64,000 bases of DNA from Echinococcus granulosus (lineage: Eukaryota > Platyhelminthes > Cestoda > Cyclophyllidea > Taeniidae). Location of the stretch: assembly GCF_000524195.1 (NCBI RefSeq), contig NW_020170425.1:130668-194667 (forward strand), given 5' to 3'. The notes below the pieces were generated by a model. That model was given only the letters and a program-made list of their open reading frames with translations. It was not told the DNA's origin and made no database searches. Numbering within the stretch: the stretch's first letter is position 1; each line of letters begins with the position of its first letter. A program made the translations under genes and the position numbers. This document shows positions 1-12,957 of this stretch, piece by piece.

Positions 1-2195
1 CTTGTGATTTCCCGGCCAAATATTAACCGCTGAGTTGTTTACAAACCTTATGAATGAGCGATAAATGCAACAAGCAACACAGCCCCGAATTGTACAGTAA
101 TTGACTCAACCATTCATGTAAATTCCTGCCTCCTCCCAACGTTTGTCTTGTCCAATTTTACGCGAACCGTTCCTCTTCTCACCACCCTCATCCAGCCCCC
201 TCTACTGGCTTCCCTTTCGTCACCTTTCCGCCCGGTATCCGGCGTCACCAGGTGGCGATCTGTGTAGCCAGCTGGCCAAAGCAATTAATCAGGACCTGAG
301 TCCCCACGGGAAAGTATTATTATCGATGCCCTCGGTGAGCCTTGCAGACTAGCCGACACTACCGACTCAATTGTAGTTTTGATGCCAATGAGTGAGGGCA
401 AGCTTACTCCTCATAGAAGGCATTAGGCAAGATTGTAAATATAGTAACTTTGTTTTACTTTTTGTAAAATGGTTAATCCTAATAATAATTTAACGGAGTC
501 TTGTTGCATAGTCGACTGACTCTAATATTGGTATTTAGCAAAAATGAATAATAAATTCTTTGCGGCTCAAAGGAAATCCGTTGATTTGTTAAAAAGAAAA
601 TTTGTATAGCTGATCAATAATCAAAATTAGGAATCGAAAAATGTAACGAAATCAAATTTATGCACAAAGGTGGCATCAAAGTGAACCAGGGATTGTTATA
701 ATGCAAATATAAAGAAGTCACTTATGACATCGTAGCTCTTGCTCACAACTTGCTCATTTTCAATCTCTTTTACTTAAAGGGAAAAGGATTGGAAACACCT
801 TGCTCCGCCGCCTCCTCCTCTGCCGCACACAGACGAGCATTACTCACAGGAGAGTTCGAGTTGCCAAGACGAGCGACTGGTCACTGGCCCCATCCGTCCC
901 ATCAACCTTTTTCCCCCTCCTTCTCGTTGTGTGCGAATGCTTAGGCGAGCATCTGCGGCCTCTCACAGTTGAAGTAGACACTTAAATGCCTCCCTCCCTC
1001 AGCGTGTGGAGACAGGAGCAGGAAAATTATTCACTCTTTGTGTAGGGGTAAAACTAGTTTATCAAGTCGCTTACGGCCTGTTAAAGTCGTATTTATTTTG
1101 TCTTATCAAGTAACTATTTCAAAGGTGTAAATCCATTCATTAAAAATCTCCCAAGTGAAGTAAACTAGCACCCAAATATTCCAACAATAGGATGGTCGTA
1201 CGATTGTGTGGTATTGAACTGGGCTACCATTACCCAATGGCTAGGTGTTTATTTGCCCTGAAGTCTGGTATTGGCACCTCATGTGTCGTCAGGTTGCCGT
1301 GTCAGCGTGGTTGATGACCACTTTACTCCCCCTTCCCCAGTTACATCAAACCATTACGGCGAAGAGGGGAGAGAAGTGCCTTGAAGTGGTAAAGTTTTGG
1401 ACTTCAGGCTTACCGATAAATGGATTGGTATCACAACGAAAGAGACTACGACAAATGACTGGGTCGGAAGTGTGTAAATAAGTGATTGCAGTGAGATTCG
1501 TTAACGTAATCTAAATGGAAATAAAACTAATGTAATAGAACACTTTTGTAAATGTAGCAATACGTTGCAGTTACGATATCTCTGAACTGCTAATTTACAA
1601 GTCTGTAGAATAGCCCTGTATTCAAACCTAGACTTTTTTAAATTAAGTCAAAGGCAAGCAACAGTTGCAATGCATCAAGGGCACCGTTTGACACTGTTTA
1701 ATATGGGATGAATAAATGTCTAGAGGTTGATTTTGCAAATAAATGTGCGCATCGAATGATAGTCTTAAAAACACCTACTTAATAGAGTGGTGGAAACCGA
1801 ATTGTGAGACGATTACGAAAGTGATGAGCATGCTAGCAGTCAATTCAATGTACTTGATGAGACAATGCTCTTCGAGTTTTGGCCCAAAAACTAAATAACC
1901 TTAATTGATCTTGCTGGCAGAACTCTTTCGCAGGGTAGTCCTCAAATAGATGTTTACTACAGTTCTTGTTTAATGAAATGCGACTCTTCTTGTAAAGTCA
2001 GATATAGGCATTACTGGACCCCGGGGATTGATCTGTCCAATCTCAGAGCGGGTTACTACACTTTTCTAGCTTGGGAGAGCACGCTTGTTGCCATGGTAGT
2101 TGATCGCTTTTTAAAATCTTACTTTATAGAGGGAAATCGAGGTGGTTACAAAGTACTTTGAATGTATGAATATGCACAAAGATCGGAGAGCTAAC
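1..2195. other. no gene recognised; lies downstream of the Hey exons
   Basis: The remaining 3' exons of the Hey-like gene (helix 2, Orange domain, C-terminal tail) would be expected here or beyond the left edge, because that gene runs on the minus strand. I looked for a reverse-strand exon encoding the usual continuation of the bHLH second helix and did not find one. Two GC-richer patches (about 130-350 and 790-1010) contain short open frames on the plus strand with no recognisable similarity. The rest is AT-rich DNA without visible structure. Confidence 0.5.
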
Positions 2196-2423
2196 CTGCT
2201 TCTGTGCTGCGTCCGGTACAAGTCGGCGAAGCTCACTGAGGTTGAAGTTTATCCTATCTCGACGGCGCTTCTCAATGATCTGCAATGAATGCGAAAAAGC
2301 AGGAAAATAATGCATTTGTATTAAACCACGATGCTATGCACTTTAAAGGTAAATATGGCGAGAACTCAATAACTTACGCCTCGTCTTCTTTTTCTATCCA
2401 GACCGGTGTACCCTCCAGAGGAG
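2196..2423 (-). CDS. HEY: Hey-like bHLH transcriptional repressor, two internal exons (partial gene)
   Basis: Hey proteins are bHLH-Orange repressors, usually acting downstream of Notch in the nucleus. Two minus-strand exons are visible. Exon 2423..2378 (46 nt, entered in phase 2) ends with DRKRRRG and a GTAAGT donor. After a 98-nt intron, exon 2279..2196 (84 nt, 28 codons) encodes IIEKRRRDRINFNLSELRRL and then VPDAAQKQ, ending at a GT donor. Together they give the basic region, helix 1 and the start of the loop. The basic region carries glycine (RRRG-II) where Hairy/E(spl) proteins have proline, which is diagnostic of Hey rather than Hes. The break after the KQ pair matches the exon boundary I recall for vertebrate HEY genes. 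The first exon and the helix 2, Orange and C-terminal exons were not found. The identity is strong; the gene extent is unknown. Confidence 0.87.
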
Positions 2424-5400
2424 CTAAAGGAGAAAAGACCAAATTGCACGAGCAAATAATTTTCCTATTTTCCCTTTAAAATGTTTTAACTTTATTGGGA
2501 TTTGGATTAACGCGAAATTCTGTTACTAGTAAGCCAAATCATCATAAAAGCACTTGTAACTGATCATACCAATATTCCCATATTTGGGTGCCTATTTCAA
2601 CCTTGGGCTATGGTTGTATATCGATTTCGTGTCAAAGAAAGAGGCTAAAGAAATACGTTTGCTTATCTTGGAGCCCTGAACGAATCAACTGCATTCTTAT
2701 AAGATAATATTTCACAGTAAGTAGTTTGCACAAGCCTACTCACTAAATTATTTAGTACCCAACTATGTGATAAGCAAATTGGTGCAAAACCAATGTTGGG
2801 CTAAGTTTTGCCTTTAAAAATAGCAAAAAGACCAAATTCTCTAAGTCGGTAGAATTTACGTCAAAAGCCGTTCAACCTAGTAACATGACGTTTTTCGAAT
2901 AATGACAATCGATAGTTAAAAACAAATTATTATGTAGATTTTTTCACATTGTTTGCACCTGTTAACATTGTCAAAAAATCTAGAGCTAATGACCACATAG
3001 TCCGGTGTTAAAACAGCAGGAAAACTTGACAGACAACAGGTAGTTCAAGTAATTAAAGGCTTAATACCGCTTTGACAAAGTCAGCGCCAAAAATAAGAAA
3101 TTAATTGAATAAAAAGGATAATCTGGGATCGTACTTATGATGGCTTTAAAAATTTTGAAAAAACCTATGAAGTAAATAATGCCTATACGGAACAATTCAT
3201 TGGAACAATCGCACCCAATATCGTCGTCCTCAATATCATCATCAGGCGAAACACAACGTTTTTCATGAGCTCGCATTTGAACAGACAGGGATCACACGTT
3301 CCAGATCCGAAAGAGTATTTTGGAGCATTGGAAAGTAGAATGGCCCTTTGGTAGGCCGACTGGTTTGCGCATCCTCGGGCACCATCGTGATTGGTCGGTA
3401 AACCGAATCGTCAACCAATGAAAAACGGAATAGACCCATTTTGCGGTCGTAATGTTTCCAAAAGGAGGCAAACGATGTTCGTATTTCATTGAGATATTCA
3501 TGCTTAAAAATGCCACAAGTTTTCCAGCATCATAAAGGCTGCAATCTATGTAAAACTACTTGCACCTTAATTCAAAAGTATCGGCGAATAAAATTCTGCC
3601 ACATGGTCAGCTGTAAGTAGTGTGAAAATGAAGATATTACAGTATTTTCTCAAATATTTTTACTTATTATAATGTGTTAAAAATTGCTTTATTGAAAATA
3701 AGCAAAACCTACTGCAGATTTATATTGTGACCATTAGATGAGTCGATTCTCATTGCCCTAAATTAAAGCAAAAGTTGGTTTGATCATAGTAAAGTTGTAA
3801 ATAATTCCTTTTGTACTGTGTGAAAAAACCCGTAAGGCAGATGCCCATTTTAAAGCTCGTTGAGAAATGAGCAGCAAATGCAGGCTCAAATAAGATACGC
3901 TATTCTTACTTGTGCTGGAAAATTAGGGAAAAATATTTGTACTATTTAAAAAAGAGACCGGTGTATTTGCATCTATAGTATTTTTAAAAGTTAGGAAAAT
4001 AATTAGGAACAAGAGGGAAAAAAATATATGGAATTGGAAAAAGTAGCTCAAAAGTGAATACAAACACTACTCTTAACTAAAGAATGCTTCACAAGACTTC
4101 TAATGGGATTTCTTCATGTTAAAAGTTTTAGCTAGATCCTCTGATTTGCCCAAAAGTTTCTGCCTTAGTTCCACATAAATCCAACAATTTTGGCCGGAAA
4201 TGCATCAAGCCCGTATCTCATTTGAAGCCGTGAGTGCTCCTGCGTCTCATATATGAAATGCAGAAAAAATGTAATGTAAAGCTCAATTAACTAAAACCAT
4301 ACTTTAACTGTGTTTGGGTAAAACCATAGTGCAAGCAATTCTTAATGAATATTGGATGAGTGCCGCTACTACAGCAAGTGCTTACCCCACAATTATGCCC
4401 TCCATCAACAATCGACTCTCCCTTAAAACGCCAGTCGGTAGAGGTTACGAGCGAGGGCTGCACATATAACGACAGTAATGAAACATACTTTTTCACAATT
4501 AGGTGACCTCTACTAAGCGCAAACTAATGACCCTAGAAATGTTTATTCCAGAAGTTACTACTTCCAGCCATGCCTTTGCACCCAAGAAGGTGGGTTAATT
4601 TTGGTTACCTTAAGGTGGCGTTGACACGTGCCAGGGTAAAATTGATGATCATCATTTTGGTATCTTTGCCCCTAGTGATTAACAAGAAGCATTGCACCAG
4701 CTGCCATCTTGCAGCTTAGAGCACTCACTAAACGTCAGCTAACAGAGTATTTTCCTTTTTGAAATGCAAATTTACTTCAGCGTCTAACAGAGACAGAAGT
4801 TAGCATTAACGGTAAGGAAGGAGTACAATGAAATTATGAGTATGTTTACTAACGCATTTGAATGATTATAAATAGGCTTGAGCAGAATACCTTTTTACTC
4901 CTACTTTAAGTGGATTCAGTGATCTATTTTACTTACTCATATTAAAAGTTCATTTTACCACCGTGATGACGTTATCTGAAGTGCAGATTCGAAAATTTTT
5001 TAATGGGGAAGCTCACCCACTTTGTAATGAGTGTAAGGGAAAGTTGAAAAGAAGTCCATATTGTTACAAACATACAGCGCCATTCGTATAAAACATTGGA
5101 AAGAGAGGATTCATTCATACATCCTTATCAGGTATTGCCAATAATACTATCATTAGAGCCTTGTCTCGATAGTAAGTTGTTCTATCAACCGTCAATTGAA
5201 AACGTCGAAAACTGGAGAAAATAACTAAAAGCAATGATCTAAAATGCTTACCTTCCGATTCCGCTTAGAGGAATTTGCGAAAAATTAAACAGACTATCAA
5301 ATTCAGCGGGACTAAATCTGATTCAAATAGAATGAGGGTTGTGGATTGTACACTGAATTTTTGTCCCGTTTTTTCCCCTACGATTTTTTACTAAAGAGCT

Positions 5401-7245
5401 GAAATCCAATACAAAGGTACGTTCAGTGGCCTAAAGAATTAACTAAACTTTAATTCTCATCCATATTTGAGTAAACAATACTAGGGATTACCAGTGCCGT
5501 CATTCTTCGCACGTTTACTGAAGGAACCAATCTGATAGCAGTGCTAAGTTTGAATGGAAATGCTGCTTCTCAATTTTTGTATTACTGTGATGTTTGTTCA
5601 ATTAAAAACTTGAAGAAATTACAAACGATTAAGCGTTGTTTCGATTTAAACTGCGTATGCGCCTGAATTTATCAACTGGTGTGAGTTAGGTAGTGACGGG
5701 ATGGCATAAATATTTGACATTTAATGCGCCTATTCCCGTGATCCTGCGCAACAAGCATAAACAAGCCTTTACGTTTATCACAGCCAGGTTCAGCAGTGAT
5801 CACGACTTGGGAATGGGGAATTACCCTCTCTTTACCTTCCCAGCACCCCCTCTCCCCTCATGGAAAAGGGCAATTAAGGCTTAATAAAATTTGCAATGAC
5901 CCGAGGGGGGCGGGGTGAGACAAGGAAGGTGGGAAGGTGACGGATAGTTAACTCTCGGGGGAATCGTTCTAGCGGAACCGCTTAAACTTAACCTGACGTT
6001 TATTACAGATTGTAATACTGCTATTTGAATGAAATTTTAATGTCAACGCTTGCATTTTAAAATAAAAATGAGATTACTGTCGTCTTTACAAGGGAGTTTA
6101 AAGGGCGAGCATAATGAATTGAACTCATAATAGTGGAAGGGTGAGGTGATTTATTTTAGTTGATACGTGTTGAGGATGTGGGTTTAAATACTTAATTACA
6201 ATAGAACTCTGTTTTAAAGTTCCTATATGCTCAAATTTATCTTCTATGATTTTCTGTATATCAAAATAGAGTGCACAATTCTAAATTAACATACTTTGGC
6301 TTCAACTTCACCGGGAACGAAAGCAGCGTCAGAAAAAAAACTGGGGTTATTCTCTCACCTGAAAATCATCATAGGTAATTAAGTAACTCGATAGATAAAA
6401 TTAGACTCCTGGCAAATGTTCTTATCCTCAGATTAAGGACAGTCTGCATCTCTCTTCTCAATTTAAATCCAACCAAACTGTTTACTCCACGATTTGGTAC
6501 AATCAATTGGCATGAAGTGAAGAAACATGTGATAGTGGTGGCAGTTGTGTTAAGGAGGTGATTGTAAAACGCTTATTTATTAAACGTGCGTAGTTTCGAA
6601 AGCGATACCATTGTGTAATAATGTGTGTTTGAACATACCTCGTGGGTGAAAAGTGGTCAGTACGCCAACCACATGACGAAACTGACGCCTTTTGCCCCTG
6701 AAAAAGAAACGAACTTCAGTCTTCTTTAAACACTGCCAACTTGTAAACCCTAGATTACTGCTCAACTAAAAGATGTCATCATTTACACACTTTTCGCATT
6801 CCAAGGGTGCAAAACCAGAAATGAAAACGGGAAGTCTAGAATCTGTTACGCTGGTGGCAGCACCAGCATACCATCCTTTTTTCAGGGCTGGCATGGGTTT
6901 TGGAAAATGGTTTGGAAATGCTAGATTTAAACTATGCCTTTACTTTAGCGTTACAGGACGCCACAGATCTTATGCACTCCATTTCAGAACCTATTCTCGA
7001 GCCGTAAAGGTCTGGACAACCTCAGATACTGAGTTTACAGAAGGCTTCGATATTTTAGTTTAACTCGTCATCGCCCAAGAAGAATAGATACCAGTCAGAG
7101 GGTTCTGCCGTCGAAACCGAAATGTGGGGGACGATGATTAGGAGTAAGAGGAGTACGCAAAGAACCTAGAGGAATTGGCTGAAGTAGCTTTTCGCGGCTC
7201 ACTTCCAACTAGAGTTGAGGATGGACAACCATCGGATTTGGACAC
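2424..7245. other. no supported gene; upstream (5') side of the Hey gene
   Basis: This stretch should hold the Hey first exon and promoter if that gene is intact, but I could not identify an initiating exon with a phase-2 donor. Open frames such as 3292-3516 (minus), 5693-5884 (plus) and 6773-7063 (plus) show no family resemblance. The last one lies just upstream of the Gypsy integrase relic, so it may be decayed retrotransposon sequence, although I see no recognisable motif in it. Confidence 0.4.
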
Positions 7246-7760
7246 GGGGTTCCCAAAACGGTGATTGACGGTCAAGGCACTAACATTGAAATCCAACTTT
7301 TTACCAAACTATGCAATCCTTCGGAATCTCCCAGAAACGTACCACATCTGAACGTCCTCAAGGTAATGGGCAGATTGGAAAGATCGAATTACACTCTAGT
7401 TGGACTGCTAAAGGCTTTCACTAAAAATGTTCAGTCAAAAGATTGGAATTTGTGCCTTGGACAGTGCCTTCTTGCGTATAGGGCTACAATGCACTACGCA
7501 TCAACAGGCATTCCACCGTTCAAAATGCTCACAGACCGAGAAATAAGAATGTTAACCGTTAGTTTTCTATCAAATGCGGATGTAGCAACCCACAATGTAC
7601 CAGTGCGTACTGCGACTACAATAACTTATTAGGCAAATTTCCAACGTCACATGAGAACACCTACGGCTGTCGCATATCAGACAAAAGATACATTATGACA
7701 AACAAAGCCAGTTCAACGTTTACCGAAAAGGCGATATCGCAAGTTCCATTATCCTTGCCG
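7246..7760 (+). mobile_element. decayed Ty3/Gypsy retrotransposon integrase fragment
   Basis: An open frame (about 7246-7632) reads like the second half of a Gypsy integrase core: GFPKTVIDGQGTN corresponds to the conserved segment holding the second catalytic Asp. It is followed by a GRLERSNYTLVGLLKAF-type stretch and a CLLAYRA-type stretch typical of the family. After a stop, and in another frame, 7679-7744 encodes RQKIHYDKQSQFNVYRKGD, which resembles the RQKxHYD...GD segment that follows the core in Gypsy elements. The frame change, the internal stops and the absence of any LTR, reverse transcriptase or gag nearby show a fragmentary, non-functional relic. Its true left end may extend toward 7100, where similarity is no longer readable. 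Confidence 0.82.
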
Positions 7761-9173
7761 CAAAGATGTATTTCGTGCAATAAAGATCGTCTAACCGATA
7801 AACTACCTCATCTGCAATACACAACTCCGTACTCATCCAATCACAGCCCACGAGAAATATGATATGTTAATCCTGACCACGTGAATGGGCGGACATCTTT
7901 AATCTCTAGGGTTGAAACGAACTCTGAATCACTTCGGTAGCTTACATACCCCCACCAATGTTAAAATATAGGATACCATCATCTACGAATCCATCTCGTT
8001 CCATGAATGCTAAACCAGGAGTGGCAGAATCATTTGCAATTAATTCACTGCTAATTATCATCTTAAAAGTAATAGGTTTTGGTAATATTCTATTTTTTAG
8101 TTTTGAGCAGCAGCTGAGAGAATAAAAATGGATGCCATATAATTGCATATTATAATGTAAGCAAACAAACTGACGCAATGCAGAACAATAAACATTTTTT
8201 GGACTGCTGTCACTGCACTGACCCAAGATTAGGTCTGTAGTGCCAGTTACTAGTACATTCACGTAACTATGACAGCGAGCGACAAATGTTGAGGGCGAGG
8301 TTATAATAATGTACATTATGGCCCTTGCCACCAACACAATTTGTAGTACTGGAAAACTGAAAGGGCTATAAAAGACTATTTCCGGTGGTACTTAATAACG
8401 TGATCTTTCAAACAATAAAACATAGTATCAGGAAATGCAATGTGTTGCAGATGAATGGGACACTAGCAAACCATCCGGCTGGAAAAAGTCAAGCATACTA
8501 GAGATTCGCTGTACCAAGAACTTAAGTGATTCCTGAGGTGAAACAAATGCTGATCGACTTTGAACCTTCATTAACTGTAAGCTCCTATCATGCTTCACGA
8601 ATAAGTTGTGTTCCTTTTACCCAAACTTCAAGGGTGTGAATCCAGAGGTAAAAGAAACGAGAAATACCTTAAATATAATTAACTGATGATAGGTAAACAA
8701 GTGGATGAGCATGAAATAGAAAAAAATCGGAGTTGGGGACTGACTGGATAACATGAATTCAAGCAATCAAGGCAAAACAATGTAAATGCTCAAAGTAGTG
8801 ATAGTTTCTTGCGGAAAGCTTTTAGGTAACACCAAAAAACCGACAGCACATTCTGCAATTTTTAAGAGGAAAACAAATAAAGCTACTGTTCGCATTTTGC
8901 CATTTTAGCTTATTGATTTAATTAAAACACAGTTTTCCAGTAAACTAATGCAACATCCACTTACACAAAACGAAAACCGAAACATAATTTTATCTTGAAA
9001 CAGCATTGTTGGTCATTGGGATATAATTGTTGTTATTAAATCAATAATTCTAGGTAATTATTGCCCCGTATTTAGTACTTTACAAACCAACTAAAAACGC
9101 CAAGTTGTTTTAAGTGGCGCCTTTTGCATGTTGTCTCTGAGTATTTCGAATTGGTGGCTCGGGTCTTCTTGAG
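7761..9173. other. no supported gene; upstream of CDK12
   Basis: The promoter and any 5' untranslated exons of CDK12 should lie here. A 131-codon open frame on the minus strand (8337..7942) is long for AT-rich non-coding DNA, but it shows no recognisable domain and no convincing splice context. The remainder is AT-rich and featureless. Confidence 0.4.
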
Positions 9174-12100
9174 ATGTACGTTCTTCGTACTTTGTGTCTT
9201 ATTTATTTGATTAGGCCAAGGAATAATCGTTATGATGATTACTGTGACAGGCAACTGAAATTTACAACTGATCGATCTTGTATAGGGGGTCTTATAAGGA
9301 TTATTATGACTATGACGACCTTCCGAGGCATTCCGGTCACTCAAACTCATCCCACAAATCAAAAACTTCCACTCATCGTCACAGGGATTACGAAGAAACG
9401 CATCTTTCAAAACGACGGACTCATAAGCGGCGATCTTCTGAGGAATGGAATGATGACCTCGCTCACTATGAGGAAGACTCACCCAAAAGGTAATTAGGCC
9501 TGGATTAATCATTTGGCGTAGGTCCAGGAAAAATCGCTCCAAGAACGGTCATCATGGTCGAAAGGATGGCTATTCTCGTGATAGATCCCCGGATTGTACT
9601 GACATAAGTACTTATAAGTTCCAGGCTAGCATTATGTCGGAGCTGACGAAACACCCAAACTTCAAAGAACGGCATAGCAAAACTCGACAGACCCAGAAGT
9701 CATCCAAGGATGAGGAGAGCGAACGGCTTAATGGGTCATCTTCACCTAGGAAGCATGAAGAACACGTCCCATTAGAACAAATACAATTACCCCCTGAACC
9801 AAAACACAAGCATGAAACTGACAGTCAGGACCCTGGCTCTTATGCGGTTAGCCCTAAGCGTACTGAATATGTTTCAACGACTTTGGTTCCTCGCTCTCAT
9901 TCAAGTAAACAGGCCGTCCAGCAGGTTTCATATCACAAGTAGGCATTATATAATCTATGGTGACTTGCAGATCAAGAGAGTCTGTGAGACGGCAAACGCT
10001 AGTTGATTTACCGCTTCCTCCGGGGTTCAGTGCGTCCAGTGTGACTGATCTTTCGCGGACGCCTCTAGCAAACGCACAAGTACCTGCGACGAAGCAATCC
10101 CTCAGACATTCCATATCACACAGACCAAAGTAAGCCCTGAAATCCTCATTTTGAAATTGCAGAATATTTAACATTGATCTTTATTTTTAAGAATCGCATT
10201 TGAGGGATTTAGTGTGAGCAAAAACGTGTCACTGAGGAGTCGATTAGCAGAAATTCACACAACAGGAAATTCTACAAATTGTTTGCTTCGATACTGGTAG
10301 TTCGTAAATTAAAAAATTGCAATTATAACAACTGATCAACCAGTAGACATATGGTCTAAGGTACTCTCAAGCAACCTTATGGAGGTTGATCTGCTGATTA
10401 GTTCCATAATGTGGTTTGGCGGTTAGAGACAAAAAGGGTGACATTTTGTCTCCTGCCCTCTAAATCTTTCTATTTAGGCAGAATCGTGTTGTGTTTTCGT
10501 GGTGTGCGACAGGGAGCTTGTTAATTAACGTTAACCGCTTGTTTAACATTGGTCAAACCTCAATATCTCGGAACTTGATAGTCTTACGCGCAGTTCTTTA
10601 TCTTGTTTTTGGTAGATGCTAGTCAATCTACTTGCTTTTGTAGTGTTTTTTTTTTCAAGAAGGTAGTTTGCATCTAGTAAACCACGTATTTCATTCCAAC
10701 ATCTAGAATGCTTTTATGCAAGTACTTTTCCATTCTGATATGCTGTATTTTATGCGATCAAGCATGCTGTCACGATGGTAACATGTACAGTATGCCACCA
10801 CTACTCATTGTTTGCACCTTTCAGGATCTGCGAACTCCGCAGTAAAACACGAAACAATCTGACTTGGGGAGAACGCTCAGTTAGTGCTTTTGAGACCTTG
10901 GAGCAAGTCGGTGAGGGGACTTACGGTCATGTCTATCGCGCCCGTGATTGCTTAACTGGTGAGATTAAAGCGTTGAAAAAAGTTCGTCTTGAGAACGAGC
11001 GTGAAGGATTTCCGATAACGGCTGTGCGGGAAATCAAAATACTTCGTCAACTAAGGCATGAAAATATTGTCAACCTCTGCGAAATAGTCACCGACAAGGA
11101 CAATCCGACAGACTTCAAAAAGGACAAAGGTATGCTAGTCGAGATCTTACCGATTTCCTCAGGTGCCTTTTTCCTCGTTTTCGACTACATGGATCATGAT
11201 CTGTACGGTCTCCTGGCTTCGGGGGTGGTAACTTTTTCCGAAGTGCAGGTGGCGTCATTGATGAAGCAGTTAATGCTCGGTATTAACTACTGCCACAGCA
11301 AGAATTTCCTTCATCGCGATATAAAGTGTTCCAATATTTTGATTAATAACAAGTATGGATGCTTTTGTTTTGCTAATACTTATCAGAGGGCAACTGAAGT
11401 TAGCCGACTTCGGATTAGCCCGCCTTTACTTTGCTGATGATAAGGAGCGACCATACACGAATAAGGTTATCACACTCTGGTATCGGCCACCAGAATTACT
11501 CCTAGGGGAAGAACGCTACGGTCCTGCTGTTGATATCTGGTCATGTGGGTGAGTCAAGCATTGGTTAAAACAGCAGTAGCTTAGCCGATTGCGTTAGTAG
11601 AGCTGTTCTTAACTTTGCACGAAACCTTTGATTAGGGAGTGGTCTGTTGAAATTTGACGAAGCAAGATGTGCGCTTTCTTTCAGTTGCATTCTGGGTGAG
11701 TTATTTACACTCAAACCCATGTTTGCTGCCAATGAGGAGATGGAGCAGCTTCAAATCATTTCACGCACTTGTGGATGTCCCGATCCTCAGACTTGGCACG
11801 GTGTAGAGCGCCTTCCCATGTTTGCTACGTTTCGACCAAAATATCCATACAAGCGTCGCATAAGGCAGGATTATTCTTAGTAAGTTAGATTTTAATGATT
11901 AAGCTTTTTTAGCCTTCCCCCGATGGCACTTGATTTACTTGATTCAATGTTGAGTCTTGATCCACGGAAGCGCTGTAGCGCTAGAGAAGCTCTTGAATCG
12001 CCCTGGCTGAAAAATATTGAGCCATCGAAGATCCCTCCTCCAAAGTAAGGCTCCTTCTTTAGTTTTCAGTCGTAGGGTACCCGAAAAGCTTCATTGTCAT

Positions 12101-12637
12101 GAAATGTGGAGCAAAAAGCGCAGAAAGGATATGCTGCAACATAGGCAAGAAATGAAGGCCCGAAAACTCGGTATTGAATCCAGAGAGTCCGGCCAGTCTC
12201 AGCAACTACAATCATCTACTGCTGGATCGACACTGCAAAGCACTGAGTTGCCTTCGAAGAACTCAACCTCTATACATTCATCCTCAACAGGAACTGTGGA
12301 AGTGATTACAGATGCGGCCTCCTCGGACAAACCACCACTATCAAGCACAGAGCTACTCGAGGATTTGGCTTCTGCACTCAAAACAAGCACCCCCGAAAAA
12401 CTACTATCAGATGCACTCAAATTGGATCCAAGCATTATGGAAGTATTTCAATCCCTCCTTGGAACCGTTGAGTCTGGAGAAAACACCTCTGCTGAGACCA
12501 CGTCCACTATCCTTTCACTCTTGACTGAGTTTGCCTCAAACGCTGGCTCGATGCAGGATAGCAATGACGCATCTATCCAAACCACACTCCCGCTTGAACA
12601 ACCTCCATCGGATAGTCACAGTGGTAAGACCCTTTAG
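9174..12637 (+). CDS. CDK12: cyclin-dependent kinase 12/13 orthologue (CDK12)
   Basis: CDK12 with cyclin K phosphorylates the RNA polymerase II C-terminal domain in the nucleus. I read 11 exons: 9174-9175, 9215-9250, 9286-9489, 9522-9938, 9971-10129, 10825-11129, 11163-11352, 11387-11548, 11685-11879, 11913-12044 and 12076-12637 (2364 nt, 787 aa, every junction in phase). Residues 1-272 are rich in Arg, Ser and Lys (an RS-like region) and end in a DLPLPPG segment found in CDK12. The kinase domain begins near residue 295: P-loop GEGTYG (302-307), Lys324, PITAVRE (336-342), HRD (425-427), DFG (445-447) and T-loop Thr462 in [18 protein letters not shown]. After the kinase comes the CDK12-type basic motif [10 protein letters not shown], then a Ser/Thr-rich tail. 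Eight introns are 31-39 nt; the others are 695 and 136 nt. The N-terminus is far shorter than in vertebrates (about 1490 aa overall), so upstream exons may be missed. The tail could instead splice at 12624 to another exon. Confidence 0.94.
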
Positions 12638-12957
12638 TTGTGATGGCAACAGTCTGCGTCGGCATCGGAAATAGCGCTTATGTAATTCAACGACTAATCC
12701 ATCTGTATAGCACTGTGTATTGATGTTTTTGATTAGTTGCTGTATTATAGTCACCTTTCACCCTCTTGTAAATATTCACTCTGAACGCGTAAATGCCAAT
12801 GTCTTTCTTTCGCCAAGAATCTTTTACACAAACATTGTTTCGTTTGGTTTTATGTGAGGTAACTCGGTTTGGAGCCACAATGGTTGCCTTGAAATAGGGA
12901 GTATAACGAATGCCTATTTTTGATCCTGGTTTCAGTCGAGGAATGCTAAAGTGGAAT
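12638..12957. other. convergent intergenic spacer, CDK12 / PIH1D2
   Basis: About 320 bases separate the CDK12 stop from the PIH1D2 stop, so both 3' untranslated regions must lie here. I saw no clear AATAAA signal on either strand. If the donor at 12624 is used for CDK12, the acceptor near 12935 would add only a few codons before a stop. Confidence 0.5.

Noticed and set aside
9072..9542. Minus-strand 156-codon frame opposite the CDK12 5' exons
   Set aside because: It overlaps the RS-rich coding exons of CDK12 on the other strand and shows no similarity of its own.
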